Source: an uncultured Acidobacteriia bacterium (lineage in GTDB: Bacteria; Acidobacteriota; Terriglobia; Bryobacterales; Bryobacteraceae). Taken from it: a stretch of 61,043 nucleotides of DNA. The notes beneath the pieces are model-generated. The model was not told the DNA's origin. It did no database searches and worked only from the letters and a program-made list of their open reading frames with translations. Of this stretch, positions 1-9,049 are shown one piece after another. The position numbers and the translations under genes are program-made. Positions within the stretch are counted from its first letter, which is position 1, and every line of letters starts with the position of its first letter. The stretch lies in assembly GCA_903925015.1 (NCBI GenBank), contig CAIYDY010000112.1, positions 1 to 61,043 on the forward strand, read 5' to 3'.

Positions 1-498
1 CCCTTGGTTGTTTTGGCTTTCCTGTCCCTCGCGGGCGGCTTCCTGTTCAACATTCCAAAATTCCTTGAGTCCATGTTCCCGCTTCACGAGGAACTGGCGA
101 ACGAGGAGATGCTCATGGGTATTTCAGTCATTGCTGGCTTGGGTGGCATCGCCATCTCGTACTACATGTATGTCGTCAATACTGGTTTGCCGGGAAAAAT
201 CTCCTCGGCCCTTGGCGGCATTTACACTCTGGTCTACAACAAGTACTTTGTCGACGAATTGTACGACGGTACGGTAGTACGTCCATTGATAGAAGGCTCC
301 CGCGCCGTACTGTGGCACGGTTTGGACCAAGGCGTTATCGATGGTGCCGTAAACGGGGCCGGAACTGGTTCCAGATCCATCGGCGGGATTTTGAAGCACA
401 TTCAGTCGGGCAACATTCGAACATATGCAACGTGGGTTGTGGTGGGTTCTGTGATCCTATTGGTGGCCATCGGCCTCAACGGAGGTCTGGTTCGATGA
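1..498 (+). CDS. nuoL: NADH-quinone oxidoreductase subunit L, C-terminal part (partial)
   Basis: This is the C-terminal 165 residues of the NuoL antiporter-like subunit of respiratory complex I; the gene begins before the window. The visible part has hydrophobic segments near residues 1-15, 40-58 and 140-162. Between them is the amphipathic stretch typical of the NuoL end, with YNKYFVDELYDGTVVRP followed by the lateral helix region. It is in frame from base 1. The stop overlaps the nuoM start as ATGA, so translation is coupled. The order L-M-N is the standard end of a nuo operon. Identity is well supported by motif and context. Confidence 0.93.
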   Translation, partial: PLVVLAFLSLAGGFLFNIPKFLESMFPLHEELANEEMLMGISVIAGLGGIAISYYMYVVNTGLPGKISSALGGIYTLVYNKYFVDELYDGTVVRPLIEGSRAVLWHGLDQGVIDGAVNGAGTGSRSIGGILKHIQSGNIRTYATWVVVGSVILLVAIGLNGGLVR

Positions 499-2060
499 AT
501 CTCCTGGATCTTGTAATCGCGATCCCCGCAATCGGATTTCTGGTGGCGCTGATAATGCCCCGCGCGATGGAAAATATCACGCGACTTCTGGTGATGGGCT
601 TCGCGCTTCTTACGTTCGTGGTGTCGCTTGGGTTGGTCAGTGGGTTCCAGTCCGGTCAGGCTGGTCTTCAATTTGTTACCAATAAGGTGTGGATCGCCAG
701 CCCGGAAATCCACTACCACGTGGGCATCGATGGCTTGAGCCTGTGGCTGATTGTCCTCTCGACGTTTTTGACGCCCATCGCGATCCTATTGTCGTGGAAT
801 TACATCAAGCACCGGATCAAGGAATTTTACGCCTTTCTTCTGCTGCTCGAATGTGGCTTGGTGGGGGTGTTCGCCGCTTACGACCTCTTTCTCTTCTACA
901 CGTTCTGGGAGGTCGTCCTGGTTCCAATGTATTTCCTCATTGGCATTTGGGGCCACGACCGGCGGATTTACGCCACCGTCAAGTTCTTCCTGTACACCAT
1001 GGTCGGCTCGGTGCTCATGCTTGCGGCAATCATCTTCCTCTATATCCAAGCCCATACCTTCGATTACGAAGAAATTCTGGCGCAGTTGGGTAGTGGGAGG
1101 ATCGCTCTGGACCATGGAACCGAGACTTTTCTCTTCCTCGCGTTTTTCCTTGCATTCGCAATCAAGGTTCCATTGTTCCCGCTCCATACTTGGCTTCCCG
1201 ATGCCCACGTCGAGGCACCGACTGCCGGCTCGGTGATGCTGGCGTCCGTGATGCTGAAGATGGGCACGTACGGTCTCGTCCGTTTCTGCCTACCGATGTT
1301 CCCGAACGCAGCCAAGGAGAATGCTCCATGGATTGTGATCTTGGCGATCATCGGCATTATTGTGGGTGCTTTGGTGGCGATGGTCCAGCCCAATATGAAG
1401 AAGCTGGTGGCATATTCCTCGGTCAGTCACTTGGGTTTCGTCGTCCTCGGGATCTTTTCTTTCACCCAAGTCGGCTTGGACGGTGCGGTCTACCAAATGT
1501 TGAACCATGGGATCTCAACCGGAGCGCTCTTCCTCCTCGTTGGTTTTTTGTACGAGCGCCAACACTCCTTGGACATTCAGGACTACGGAGGCGTTGCCAC
1601 TGTTGCTCCGTGGCTTTCGATCCTATTCCTAATCACCACTTTGGCCAGCATCGGACTTCCAACCCTGAACAACTTCGTGGGGGAATTTCTTGTGCTGCAG
1701 GGAGCAGCCCAGGCTAATTTCAGTTGGGCAGTGTTCGCCGCCCTCGGTGTAATCCTATCGGCCTGTTACATGCTCTGGATGTACCAACGGGTGTTTTTTG
1801 GTGAGCTCGCCCATTCGGTGAAACACCATGTTACGGATCTGAGTGCCCGAGAGTGGGCGTGCGCAGTACCGCTGATCGTCCTGATGGTCTGGATGGGGAT
1901 GTATTCCCAAACGTTCCTGCCTGTAGTTTCCGAGGCTAACGCCCGGATCTTGGATCGGACAGCCAAAGCCGGCTTGATCAAAATGAATCCCCAAGTAGCC
2001 AAGACCACGGGTGTCCCCACGAATGCCCCGATGGGTGGAGGAACTCTCCATGCCCGCTAG
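495..2060 (+). CDS. nuoM: NADH-quinone oxidoreductase subunit M
   Basis: This is a 521-residue proton-pumping membrane subunit of complex I. It has about 14 hydrophobic segments and family signatures: LLLECGLVGVFAAYDLFLFY with the conserved Glu of TM5, the loop HTWLPDAHVEAPTAGSVMLA, and MKKLVAYSSVSHLGFV. The start at 495 is chosen because it overlaps the nuoL stop (ATGA) and gives the usual NuoM length. The longer open frame from 312 runs antiparallel to nothing conserved and is rejected. The gene lies in the nuoLMN order. It should act in the cytoplasmic membrane and couple NADH:quinone electron transfer to proton translocation. Confidence 0.96.
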   Translation: MNLLDLVIAIPAIGFLVALIMPRAMENITRLLVMGFALLTFVVSLGLVSGFQSGQAGLQFVTNKVWIASPEIHYHVGIDGLSLWLIVLSTFLTPIAILLSWNYIKHRIKEFYAFLLLLECGLVGVFAAYDLFLFYTFWEVVLVPMYFLIGIWGHDRRIYATVKFFLYTMVGSVLMLAAIIFLYIQAHTFDYEEILAQLGSGRIALDHGTETFLFLAFFLAFAIKVPLFPLHTWLPDAHVEAPTAGSVMLASVMLKMGTYGLVRFCLPMFPNAAKENAPWIVILAIIGIIVGALVAMVQPNMKKLVAYSSVSHLGFVVLGIFSFTQVGLDGAVYQMLNHGISTGALFLLVGFLYERQHSLDIQDYGGVATVAPWLSILFLITTLASIGLPTLNNFVGEFLVLQGAAQANFSWAVFAALGVILSACYMLWMYQRVFFGELAHSVKHHVTDLSAREWACAVPLIVLMVWMGMYSQTFLPVVSEANARILDRTAKAGLIKMNPQVAKTTGVPTNAPMGGGTLHAR

Positions 2061-3534
2061 TACGAATTTCTCTGGGTTCGTGCCCACCAATATTGAGCTG
2101 CTCAGGTTTGCCCCGGAGTTGATTCTTTCGGCTGCTGGCACCTTGCTCATGGTTCTGGACCCATTCTTCGGCGGTGACTCGCGGAAGCCGTCCAAGTTGT
2201 TTGGGCACATTTCGATCATTGCTTTCCTTGTGGCCTTGGTCGGCGCGATTCAGGCCAATTCTGTCGCCGGACCAGCGTTCTCCAATCTGCTTATCGTGGA
2301 CGGGTTCGCCACTTATTTCAGGGTGCTGGTACTGATGGTCGGTGTTTTTGCGGTCCTGTCCTCCTATCTCTATTTGGAACGCGAGTCCGCCGATACCTGT
2401 GAATACCACGCCCTTCTATTGTTTTCGGTAGCGGGCCAGTGCCTGATGGTTTCTGCCAACGACCTGATCATGATTTTCCTCGGGCTCGAAATCTCGTCGA
2501 TTGCCAGCTACGTGTTGGCTGGCTACCTGCGGAATGACCGCCGGAACAATGAGTCGGCGCTCAAGTATTTCTTGCTGGGTTCATTTGCTACGGGATTCCT
2601 ACTTTATGGTGTCTCAATCATCTACGGGGTCACGGGTACTACCAAGCTGGATGAGATCCGTACATTCCTGGCCGCTCCCGGGGCACCCTTGGGATACGTT
2701 GGGTTGGCAGCCGCGTTGATGCTTGTAGGCCTTGGGTTTAAGGTGTCCGGCGCTCCCTTTCAAGTGTGGGCTCCCGACGTTTATCAAGGTGCTCCGGCCC
2801 CGGTCAGCGCTTTCATGGCTACAGCGCCCAAGGCAGCGGCGTTTGCCATATTCCTGCGAATTTTCGTTACTGACTTTGACAAGATTGGCTCGTCTTGGGA
2901 GCCGTTGATCTGGATGTCGGCACTCTTATCCATGACCATTGGGAACTTTGCGGCCTTAACCCAGACGAACATCAAGCGGATGTTGGCGTATAGCTCGATT
3001 GCGCATGCCGGTTATCTTTTGGTCGCCATTGCGGCCCGTTCCGAGATTGGGACTGCGGCTGCCATGTTCTACCTTGCGGCCTATTCGCTAATGAACATTG
3101 GTGCCTTCGCGGTAGTCATTCATATCTGCGGCAAGGGGGAGAAGAATGTTCAAATTTCCGATCTCGCCGGGCTTGGACAGAAACAGCCGGTGACTGCAGC
3201 GTTGCTGACTATTTTTGTTTTGTCGTTGATCGGCGTGCCGCTCACTGGTGGCTTTTTTGGCAAGTTTTATATTTTCCGTTCGGCCTTGGAATCCCACCTC
3301 GCTTGGCTGGCAGTTCTCGGCCTGTTGAACTCCGCCGTGGCTGCCTACTACTATCTGCGCTTGCTGGTCGTGATGTACATGCATGAGCCTGGCGAGGCCA
3401 CCGAGAAATTGGAGCCTTTGACTCCGGGCTTGGGTTTAGCCTTGCTTCTGCCTGCCCTCGGAACCGTGTTCCTGGGTATCGCACCGGGTGCCGTGGTTGC
3501 TGCGGCATCGGCGGGAGCGGCATTCAACAAGTAA
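2050..3534 (+). CDS. nuoN: NADH-quinone oxidoreductase subunit N
   Basis: This is a 494-residue antiporter-like membrane subunit of complex I. Signatures seen are GLEISSIASYVLAGYLR, the loop FQVWAPDVYQGAPAPVSAFM, and IKRMLAYSSIAHAGYLL, all typical of NuoN. The start at 2050 is set by GGAGGAA at 2037-2043, six bases upstream, and it overlaps the nuoM end by 11 bp. An ATG at 2011 would overlap further and adds nothing conserved. It is the last nuo gene here; a small membrane protein follows after 6 bp. Confidence 0.96.
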   Translation: MPASTNFSGFVPTNIELLRFAPELILSAAGTLLMVLDPFFGGDSRKPSKLFGHISIIAFLVALVGAIQANSVAGPAFSNLLIVDGFATYFRVLVLMVGVFAVLSSYLYLERESADTCEYHALLLFSVAGQCLMVSANDLIMIFLGLEISSIASYVLAGYLRNDRRNNESALKYFLLGSFATGFLLYGVSIIYGVTGTTKLDEIRTFLAAPGAPLGYVGLAAALMLVGLGFKVSGAPFQVWAPDVYQGAPAPVSAFMATAPKAAAFAIFLRIFVTDFDKIGSSWEPLIWMSALLSMTIGNFAALTQTNIKRMLAYSSIAHAGYLLVAIAARSEIGTAAAMFYLAAYSLMNIGAFAVVIHICGKGEKNVQISDLAGLGQKQPVTAALLTIFVLSLIGVPLTGGFFGKFYIFRSALESHLAWLAVLGLLNSAVAAYYYLRLLVVMYMHEPGEATEKLEPLTPGLGLALLLPALGTVFLGIAPGAVVAAASAGAAFNK

Positions 3535-3540
3535 TGTGCA

Positions 3541-3948
3541 ATGGATAGCCGTGGCGACGAGTTAGACCGTTTGGGTTTTGCTCTGACTGTGCCATTTGCT
3601 GTCGCGGTTGAGTGTCTGTCTCTTGGCTTCCCAGTTGGCTTCGCGATTGTTCGCGCGTTGTCGCCCCCAAGTGATATGAGCGGTTTCCCTATGCTCTTCG
3701 CTGCACTGGTGTTCGGAGCAGGCGTCGCCTGCGTAGGCTTCCTAGGTAGTACGTATCTTCTCTGGTGGCGTCTTTTGGGTGATCGCGAGTCGTTGGGCCA
3801 TAGTCTCGTTACCCTGCTCGCGGGAGCATGTGCCAGTGGTGCAGTCTGGGTAGTCACGTACCCGCGGATGGACTTGCCGGTTCTGGCAAATTTGCGCGTG
3901 CTGGGTGGTGGCGTGGTCCTTTGGCGCAAGAAGGGTTCCCGTCGGTGA
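3541..3948 (+). CDS. small hypothetical membrane protein
   Basis: This 135-residue protein has about four predicted membrane segments (roughly residues 13-38, 47-73, 85-103 and 115-128) and a basic C-terminus ending WRKKGSRR. I do not recognise a family. It starts only 6 bp after the nuoN stop and is probably transcribed with the nuo genes. It might be an accessory membrane protein or a lineage-specific passenger. Base composition matches its neighbours. Coding status rests on the intact frame, tight spacing and coherent hydrophobic pattern, with no homology evidence. Confidence 0.55.
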   Translation: MDSRGDELDRLGFALTVPFAVAVECLSLGFPVGFAIVRALSPPSDMSGFPMLFAALVFGAGVACVGFLGSTYLLWWRLLGDRESLGHSLVTLLAGACASGAVWVVTYPRMDLPVLANLRVLGGGVVLWRKKGSRR

Positions 3949-3955
3949 GGACGAA

Positions 3956-3988
3956 TTGGCTGCCTGCCCAAACCAAGCTCAATATAAT
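3956..3988 (+). promoter_or_regulatory. candidate promoter for the SYLF-domain gene
   Basis: A perfect TATAAT lies at 3983-3988, 13 bp before the ATG at 4002. The best -35 match is TTGGCT at 3956-3961, but the 21-bp spacer is longer than ideal. If this -10 is used, the transcript would begin within about 7 nt of the start codon and be nearly leaderless. It is the only plausible promoter in this short gap. Confidence 0.35.
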
Positions 3989-4001
3989 CCGCTAGAGTTG
4001 A

Positions 4002-4694
4002 ATGGTGAAGACAAAAATTCTTTCGACTGTGTTGTCCCTGCTGTCAGTGCTCGATCTCGCCGCAGCGTCGAAGGCTCCCGCAGCCGAACGGTTGCAAGAA
4101 GCCGCCGATCTACTCACCGAAATGATGGCCGCCTCCGACAAGGGCGTACCACAGGATCTTCTGAACAAGTCGCGGTGTGTCGTGCTGGTCCCCGGACTCA
4201 AAAAGGGCGGTCTGATTTTCGGTATGAAGTACGGTCGGGGGTTCGTTGCGTGCCGGAAGGCCGACCGTGTCGGATGGAGCGCTCCCGCGGCGATTCGGGT
4301 CGAAGGCGGTAGCTTTGGTATCCAAGGGGGAGTCTCCGAACAGGATGTATTGCTGCTCGTCATGAACGACACCGGAATGAAGCACCTGCTTTCCAATAAG
4401 TTCACCTTGGGCGGAGAAGCTACCGCTGCGGCAGGCCCGGTCGGGCGGGATCTTTCGGCGCAAACGGATGCAGTGATGCGTGCCGAGATGCTTTCATATT
4501 CCCGGTCTCGTGGACTGTTCGCCGGAATTTCGCTGCAAGGGGCTACCTTGCGGCCAGATTCCGATTCGAACCGTGAACTTTATGGTCGGGATATTGAGAA
4601 CAATGAGATCCTGTCCGGCAAGGTTGGTGTGCCTGCGCCAGCCCAAAGGCTTGAGGGCCTTCTGAACAAGAACTCCTCCCGCTTGACCAAATAG
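4002..4694 (+). CDS. secreted SYLF-domain (YSC84-like) lipid-binding protein
   Basis: This 230-residue protein has an N-terminal signal peptide (about residues 1-22) followed by a SYLF/Ysc84 domain. Recognisable segments include LNKSRCVVLVPGLKKGGLIF, then YGRGFVACR, then the long run around GGSFGIQGGVSEQDVLLLVM, and AGPVGRDLSAQTDA with AEMLSYSRSRGLFAGISL. The family binds phosphoinositide-like lipids in eukaryotes; bacterial members are exported and of unclear role. The gene stands alone, with a strong -10 upstream. GTG at 4005 is an alternative start. Confidence 0.88.
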   Translation: MVKTKILSTVLSLLSVLDLAAASKAPAAERLQEAADLLTEMMAASDKGVPQDLLNKSRCVVLVPGLKKGGLIFGMKYGRGFVACRKADRVGWSAPAAIRVEGGSFGIQGGVSEQDVLLLVMNDTGMKHLLSNKFTLGGEATAAAGPVGRDLSAQTDAVMRAEMLSYSRSRGLFAGISLQGATLRPDSDSNRELYGRDIENNEILSGKVGVPAPAQRLEGLLNKNSSRLTK

Positions 4695-4803
4695 TTCCTT
4701 GATCTGGGCCTGCGCCAAGTGGGATGAGTTCTGGATTTGGCAATGTGCCCCTCGCGCCATATCAGCGTTCCGATCATGCGCGTTTGGCAGATTAAAAAAC
4801 TGC

Positions 4804-4809
4804 TATGAT
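4804..4809 (+). promoter_or_regulatory. candidate -10 element before the 85-aa gene
   Basis: TATGAT at 4804-4809 lies 6 bp before the first ATG at 4816. A TTGGCA at 4784-4789 is only 14 bp upstream, short for a sigma-70 pair. Use of this -10 would give a leaderless or nearly leaderless message. The support is weak. Confidence 0.25.
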
Positions 4810-4815
4810 TGGAGC

Positions 4816-5073
4816 ATGATGGAAGATCGCCGCGTAATCAACGACTCGTTCTTTTGTTGTCGGTTCCGGCCGGACGGCCCTATTACGGTGCTAACCACCA
4901 CCCAGTACGTGATGGCCGAGTACAACCAGCGCACTGGTGATTTGCGATGGCAGCGGGTGGTCAACGCAAGCCAGAAGGAAGGCATCCACTCGTGGCTGCG
5001 CGACCACTTTCCTGCCACCGAAGTTGGTTTCCGTCCAGCCCCCCTCCGTAAGAAACAAGCAGCGGCCGCGTAA
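4816..5073 (+). CDS. small conserved-looking hypothetical protein
   Basis: This is an 85-residue soluble protein beginning MMEDRRVINDSFFCCRF and ending in basic LRKKQAAAA. Two adjacent in-frame ATGs (4816 and 4819) follow GGAG at 4811-4814, which favours the second. A longer frame from 4699 has no supporting signal. The middle has the feel of a compact domain, with ITVLTTTQYVMAEYN and a Trp/Leu-rich WLRDHF segment. I do not recognise a family. It is isolated between the SYLF and amidohydrolase genes. Confidence 0.5.
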   Translation: MMEDRRVINDSFFCCRFRPDGPITVLTTTQYVMAEYNQRTGDLRWQRVVNASQKEGIHSWLRDHFPATEVGFRPAPLRKKQAAAA

Positions 5074-5105
5074 TATATATTCGGCCCTTCCGCAATAAGG
5101 CAGCA

Positions 5106-5127
5106 GGGTCTTCCGGGCCGAAGACCC
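5106..5127. repeat. perfect 8-bp inverted repeat in intergenic DNA
   Basis: GGGTCTTC at 5106-5113 and GAAGACCC at 5120-5127 flank a 6-base loop. The hairpin lies 33 bp after the stop of the 85-aa gene. No T-tract follows, so it is at best a weak terminator or an RNA-stabilising stem. The rest of 5074-5193 shows nothing else. Confidence 0.4.
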
Positions 5128-5193
5128 ATGCATTTCGTGTGGCTTGGATCCTCCGCTCGTCCTATTGTGGCGGTGGTGTGATAGCGTCTGGAT

Positions 5194-6147
5194 ATGACAC
5201 GACGTCGAGTTCTCGCGGGGCTAGGTGTCGCCAGCCTACCGTTGGCAGTGGCAGTGGGTCGACCTGCCGGTCCGGTAGTGGATACCCACGTCCATCTCTT
5301 TTCGGCTGATCAGAAAAGATTCCCTTTTGCCTCCAACGCAACCTACAAGCCAGCTCCTGCAGCTTTGGAAGACTACGTTCGATTTGCATTGGAAGCGCGT
5401 GTGGATCATGCGGTAATTGTTCATCCGGAGCCGTATCAGGACGATTACCGCTACTTGGAATACTGTTTCGCTCACGAACCCTCGAAGGGGTTTTTCAAGG
5501 GCACTTGTCTGTTCGATCCCGCCAGCAAGGATACGCCTGATCGTCTGTCCTCCTTGGTCGGCAATAATCCAGGCCGAATTGTTGCACTCAGAATTCATGA
5601 GACGCATAAGCCCGGTAGCGCGTCGTTGACGTCGGGCCCAATCAAGGATAGGGATTTGAAGTCTCCAGAGATGAAGGCTACGTGGAAACGCTGCCAACAG
5701 CTCAAGATTGCGGTTCAGATGCACTTCCTGCCTTACTACGCGGTGGACATATTGCATTTGGCGCAGCAGTTTCCTGACATGCCCGTCATCCTGGACCACC
5801 TTGGAAGAGGGGGCGAGGGCACGGCCGCCGAATTCAACAACGTTCTGAAGCTTGCCACGCTGCCGAAGGTGTACATGAAGTTTGCAAACATCGAAAGCTC
5901 GTCGAAGGAAAAATATCCGTTTGCCGATGCGAAACCTTTGGTTCGGCGGGCCTACGATGCATTTGGACCCAACCGGATGATTTGGGGATACTTCGGGCAT
6001 GATGCGACAGGCGTGGGCGGTGGTTTTAGCATGGCCGCTTTCGAAAGGGACGCAGCACTGTTTGAGAACATGTTCGACTTCGCAAAAGAGGAGGAGCGGC
6101 AACAGATCCGTGGTGGCAACGCACTCCGTCTCTACAGGTGGGCCTAG
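5194..6147 (+). CDS. Tat-exported amidohydrolase-family (TIM-barrel) protein
   Basis: This 317-residue protein opens with a twin-arginine type signal (MTRRRVLAGLG, then a hydrophobic stretch to about residue 22). The amidohydrolase-2 fold follows: DTHVH at residues 30-34 gives the His-x-His metal pair, HMFL-like strand QMHFLPYY sits near 175, and VILDHLG near 200. Family members are metal-dependent hydrolases or decarboxylases. The usual C-terminal WGSDWP-type motif carrying a metal Asp is degenerate here (MIWGYFGHDATG), so activity is uncertain. It converges on the c-di-GMP gene across a hairpin. Confidence 0.8.
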   Translation: MTRRRVLAGLGVASLPLAVAVGRPAGPVVDTHVHLFSADQKRFPFASNATYKPAPAALEDYVRFALEARVDHAVIVHPEPYQDDYRYLEYCFAHEPSKGFFKGTCLFDPASKDTPDRLSSLVGNNPGRIVALRIHETHKPGSASLTSGPIKDRDLKSPEMKATWKRCQQLKIAVQMHFLPYYAVDILHLAQQFPDMPVILDHLGRGGEGTAAEFNNVLKLATLPKVYMKFANIESSSKEKYPFADAKPLVRRAYDAFGPNRMIWGYFGHDATGVGGGFSMAAFERDAALFENMFDFAKEEERQQIRGGNALRLYRWA

Positions 6148-6163
6148 ACTAAAATATCTAGGC
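6142..6163. terminator. hairpin between convergent genes
   Basis: GCCTAGA at 6142-6148 pairs perfectly with TCTAGGC at 6157-6163 around an A-rich 8-base loop. It spans the stop codons of the amidohydrolase gene (plus) and the GGDEF-EAL gene (minus). This position fits a shared bidirectional terminator, although no long U-tract follows. Confidence 0.5.
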
Positions 6164-9049
6164 GATCTCGGTGAGTGCTTGGCGCTCCAAAACCAGAGCC
6201 GGTGCGGGTCTGCCCAGCAGATACCCTTGCGCGATGTCGCAACCCATTTCACGAATTGACTCTAGTTGTTGCTTGGTTTCCACTCCCTCGACGACAACCT
6301 TCATTCCCAAGGTATGAGCGAGGGAGATCAATCCCTTGGTAAGCGATTCGGCTCCCTGGTCGAAAGGTACGGCTTGAACGAATGACTGGTCGATTTTCAA
6401 GTGGTCGGCCTTGAGCTTCAACAAATGGCTAAGGGAGGAGTAACCGGTCCCAAAATCGTCCAGCGAAACGGTCACCCCCAGTTGCTGAAGCCTGGCAAGC
6501 TTGGCAGTGACCTCTTCAACCCCATGCATTACCGCAGTTTCTGTCATCTCAATGTCGAGCAGATGCGGCGGTAGGCCAGTTTTCAGCAAAGTCGTTGACA
6601 CGAGTTCCACGAACTCGGGCCTCGCGAGTTGGATGCTGGAAACGTTCACAGCCACGCCCGTGGACAGTCCCGAATCGAACAGCCGTCTGCCATACATGCA
6701 CGCCTGTTCCAACACCCACGCTCCGATGGGTACAATCAGACCGGTGTCCTCCGCAATGGGAATGAAGCGGCTTGGTGAGACATTGCCCAAGGTTGGATTG
6801 TTCCAGCGAAGCAGCGCCTCGTAGCGGACGACACGGTTCGTTCTCAGCGATACCTCTGGCTGGAAGTGCAACGAGAGTTCATGTCGTTCGAGTGCACGGC
6901 GCAGCTGATTTTCCAGCTCGAGCCGCTCGCGAGCAGCGGCTCGCATTGCCGGGTCGAAGAAGCGCACACGATTCTTGCCGTCCCGCTTGGCCTCGTACAT
7001 GGCCGCGTCAGCGTGGCGCAGGAGCGCGCTGCCGTCCATTCCATCCCTTGGGAACAAGCTCACTCCAGCACTAGCCGTTACAGTCAATTCGTGGCCTTGG
7101 ATCGTGAAGCTTTCCGAGAGTCCGCCCATCAACCGGTCGGTCACTGAATCGGCATCGCTGGCTTTGACGATGCCGGGAGCAATGAGGGCGAATTCATCGC
7201 CACCCATGCGCGCCAGCATGTCTCCCTTTCGGATCCGCCCTTCCATCCTGCATGCCAGTTGCTGCAACAGCGCGTCGCCGAAGGCGTGGCCCAATGTGTC
7301 GTTGATGAACTTGAACCCGTCCAAGTCCAAATAGAACACTGCGAACCCGGTACGGTCTTCCAGGGACTGGTCTATCGCACGCGATAACCCACCTTCCAGT
7401 GCGCGTCTGTTGGGCAGGCCGGTCAATGAATCATGTTGCGCCTGGCGACTCAGTTCCGCCTCCACCCGCTTGTGGGCTGTGATGTCGCGGGCGATGCAGC
7501 AGACGAAGTTCTGGTGGTCGAACGCAACATGGTAGACCGCCACCTCGACAGGGAAACTGGATCCGTTCCGCCGACTCCAACTCGACTCGAATACTTTGTG
7601 GGTACCCGCAGCCAGCATGCCCACCTTCATAGTCTCGGCATGCAGGGCTGGTCCAACCGACGAGGGTGGCAAGTCCCGGAATTCCTCCAGCGAGTATCCA
7701 AGCGCCGAGCACGCGGCATCATTTGCATAGAAGAAGCGGTTTGATTCGTCCAGCCAAAGCACGGAGTCTGGACACCGCTGGATGGAGAACTGGCTAAACC
7801 GGAGTGCGTCTTCCGCTTTGCGCCGATCCGTGATGTCGAGTGCTACCGACCCGGTCAACTGTTCACCCTCCGGATTCGCGAAGGGAAATTTCAAGCAAAG
7901 ATAGTGTCGCTGATCGCCGGCTGGGCTGGTGACAGTTTCCGTAGACTCCACGCAATCGCCAGCAGGGGCATTCCCCGACATTGGCACCGCCGTGAGCAAT
8001 GGCGGGATCGGCCTGTTGCGATAAATCACCGAGCCGGAGGCATCCGCAATATACGCATAAGCAGGCGTATGCGTCATGAATGTTTCAAAACGTTTTTCGC
8101 TCTCTTCGGCTGCAATCCGTGCCTTCCGTATTTTCCGGGTCTGTGTCCAGCCGATTATCAGCACCAATGTCAGGCCGAAGAGTCCGAAGCGCATCAATGT
8201 TGATCGCTGCCTGGTCTCCAAGACCTCCTTCAAATGCCGGTTTTGGAAAGAACTTACCATTGACCATCGGGATGCTGCGGCAGACAAGCTTCCATCGATG
8301 GCCATTCCTGCAATCTCGTTGAAGATACGGTCCGCCGGCTCCGTGGCGCTCTTGCGTGCAACCGTACCCAACGAGAGTGACCCGTTGGGTACGGAAGCAA
8401 CAAACAGTGGGTGCCCCGCGCATGCAGGCGGCCCGCTCATCAACTGCGCCTGCAGCAATCGAACGTCCAGGAATGCGCCGTCCACCTCGCCACGACACAA
8501 CGCGTTGATCATATCCAAGGCGCTGGGGATCGTCACCAACTCGGAATCTGGAAAGGTGATCTCTGCCAGAGCCTTTAGGACTGCCAGGCCCCGGATGGCG
8601 ATTTTCTTTCCGGTGGATGCTGCACCCGCATGTAACTTGGTCGAGTCGAGGGAAACCAGGATGGATTCGTTTTCCCACCAGGGTTGGCTCGTGTGGAATC
8701 GTTCCTGCCTCGAATCCGTCAAAGTCAGGATTGGGTACATGTCGACCTTTCCGGCCTGGAGGGACTCGTCCACATCCGGACCGGTTTTGACCCATCGCAG
8801 CCTGACGTTGGCACGACCGGCCGCAGCTTCGATGATCTCGACCGCCATGCCTGCAGGTGATCCGCCTTGGTCCGATTGGGTGAACGGGGAAAACTCGTGG
8901 AAACCGACTCGAAGTTCTGCCGGGCGGCTGTCGAAGAATCCTCCGATACGCACCGCCACCACCCCAATGCCCAAGGAGAGCAATGTGGCCGAAACAATGA
9001 GTATCTTTCCGATGCCAGTCACTTGGAAGACCTTTCCATTTATCGGCAA
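6158..9049 (-). CDS. membrane c-di-GMP protein: periplasmic solute-binding sensor, PAS, GGDEF and EAL
   Basis: This 963-residue protein is predicted to make and/or degrade cyclic di-GMP in response to a periplasmic ligand. In order: signal-anchor helix (about 13-35); extracytoplasmic solute-binding type-3 domain (about 44-265); membrane helix (about 285-302); PAS-like regions (about 315-410 and 415-530); GGDEF domain with intact GGDEF at 616-620 and an RxxD inhibitory site at 607-610; EAL domain with EALLRW at 744-749, DDFGTGYSS near 864 and VVVEGVE near 918. Both catalytic motifs look intact. It is divergent from the M16 gene. The net activity cannot be read from sequence. Confidence 0.93.
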   Translation of the reverse strand: MPINGKVFQVTGIGKILIVSATLLSLGIGVVAVRIGGFFDSRPAELRVGFHEFSPFTQSDQGGSPAGMAVEIIEAAAGRANVRLRWVKTGPDVDESLQAGKVDMYPILTLTDSRQERFHTSQPWWENESILVSLDSTKLHAGAASTGKKIAIRGLAVLKALAEITFPDSELVTIPSALDMINALCRGEVDGAFLDVRLLQAQLMSGPPACAGHPLFVASVPNGSLSLGTVARKSATEPADRIFNEIAGMAIDGSLSAAASRWSMVSSFQNRHLKEVLETRQRSTLMRFGLFGLTLVLIIGWTQTRKIRKARIAAEESEKRFETFMTHTPAYAYIADASGSVIYRNRPIPPLLTAVPMSGNAPAGDCVESTETVTSPAGDQRHYLCLKFPFANPEGEQLTGSVALDITDRRKAEDALRFSQFSIQRCPDSVLWLDESNRFFYANDAACSALGYSLEEFRDLPPSSVGPALHAETMKVGMLAAGTHKVFESSWSRRNGSSFPVEVAVYHVAFDHQNFVCCIARDITAHKRVEAELSRQAQHDSLTGLPNRRALEGGLSRAIDQSLEDRTGFAVFYLDLDGFKFINDTLGHAFGDALLQQLACRMEGRIRKGDMLARMGGDEFALIAPGIVKASDADSVTDRLMGGLSESFTIQGHELTVTASAGVSLFPRDGMDGSALLRHADAAMYEAKRDGKNRVRFFDPAMRAAARERLELENQLRRALERHELSLHFQPEVSLRTNRVVRYEALLRWNNPTLGNVSPSRFIPIAEDTGLIVPIGAWVLEQACMYGRRLFDSGLSTGVAVNVSSIQLARPEFVELVSTTLLKTGLPPHLLDIEMTETAVMHGVEEVTAKLARLQQLGVTVSLDDFGTGYSSLSHLLKLKADHLKIDQSFVQAVPFDQGAESLTKGLISLAHTLGMKVVVEGVETKQQLESIREMGCDIAQGYLLGRPAPALVLERQALTEIA

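Noticed and set aside
4550-4580. GATTCGAACC-like string resembling a tRNA T-arm
   Set aside because: It lies within the SYLF coding sequence in frame and no acceptor stem or anticodon arm can be folded around it.
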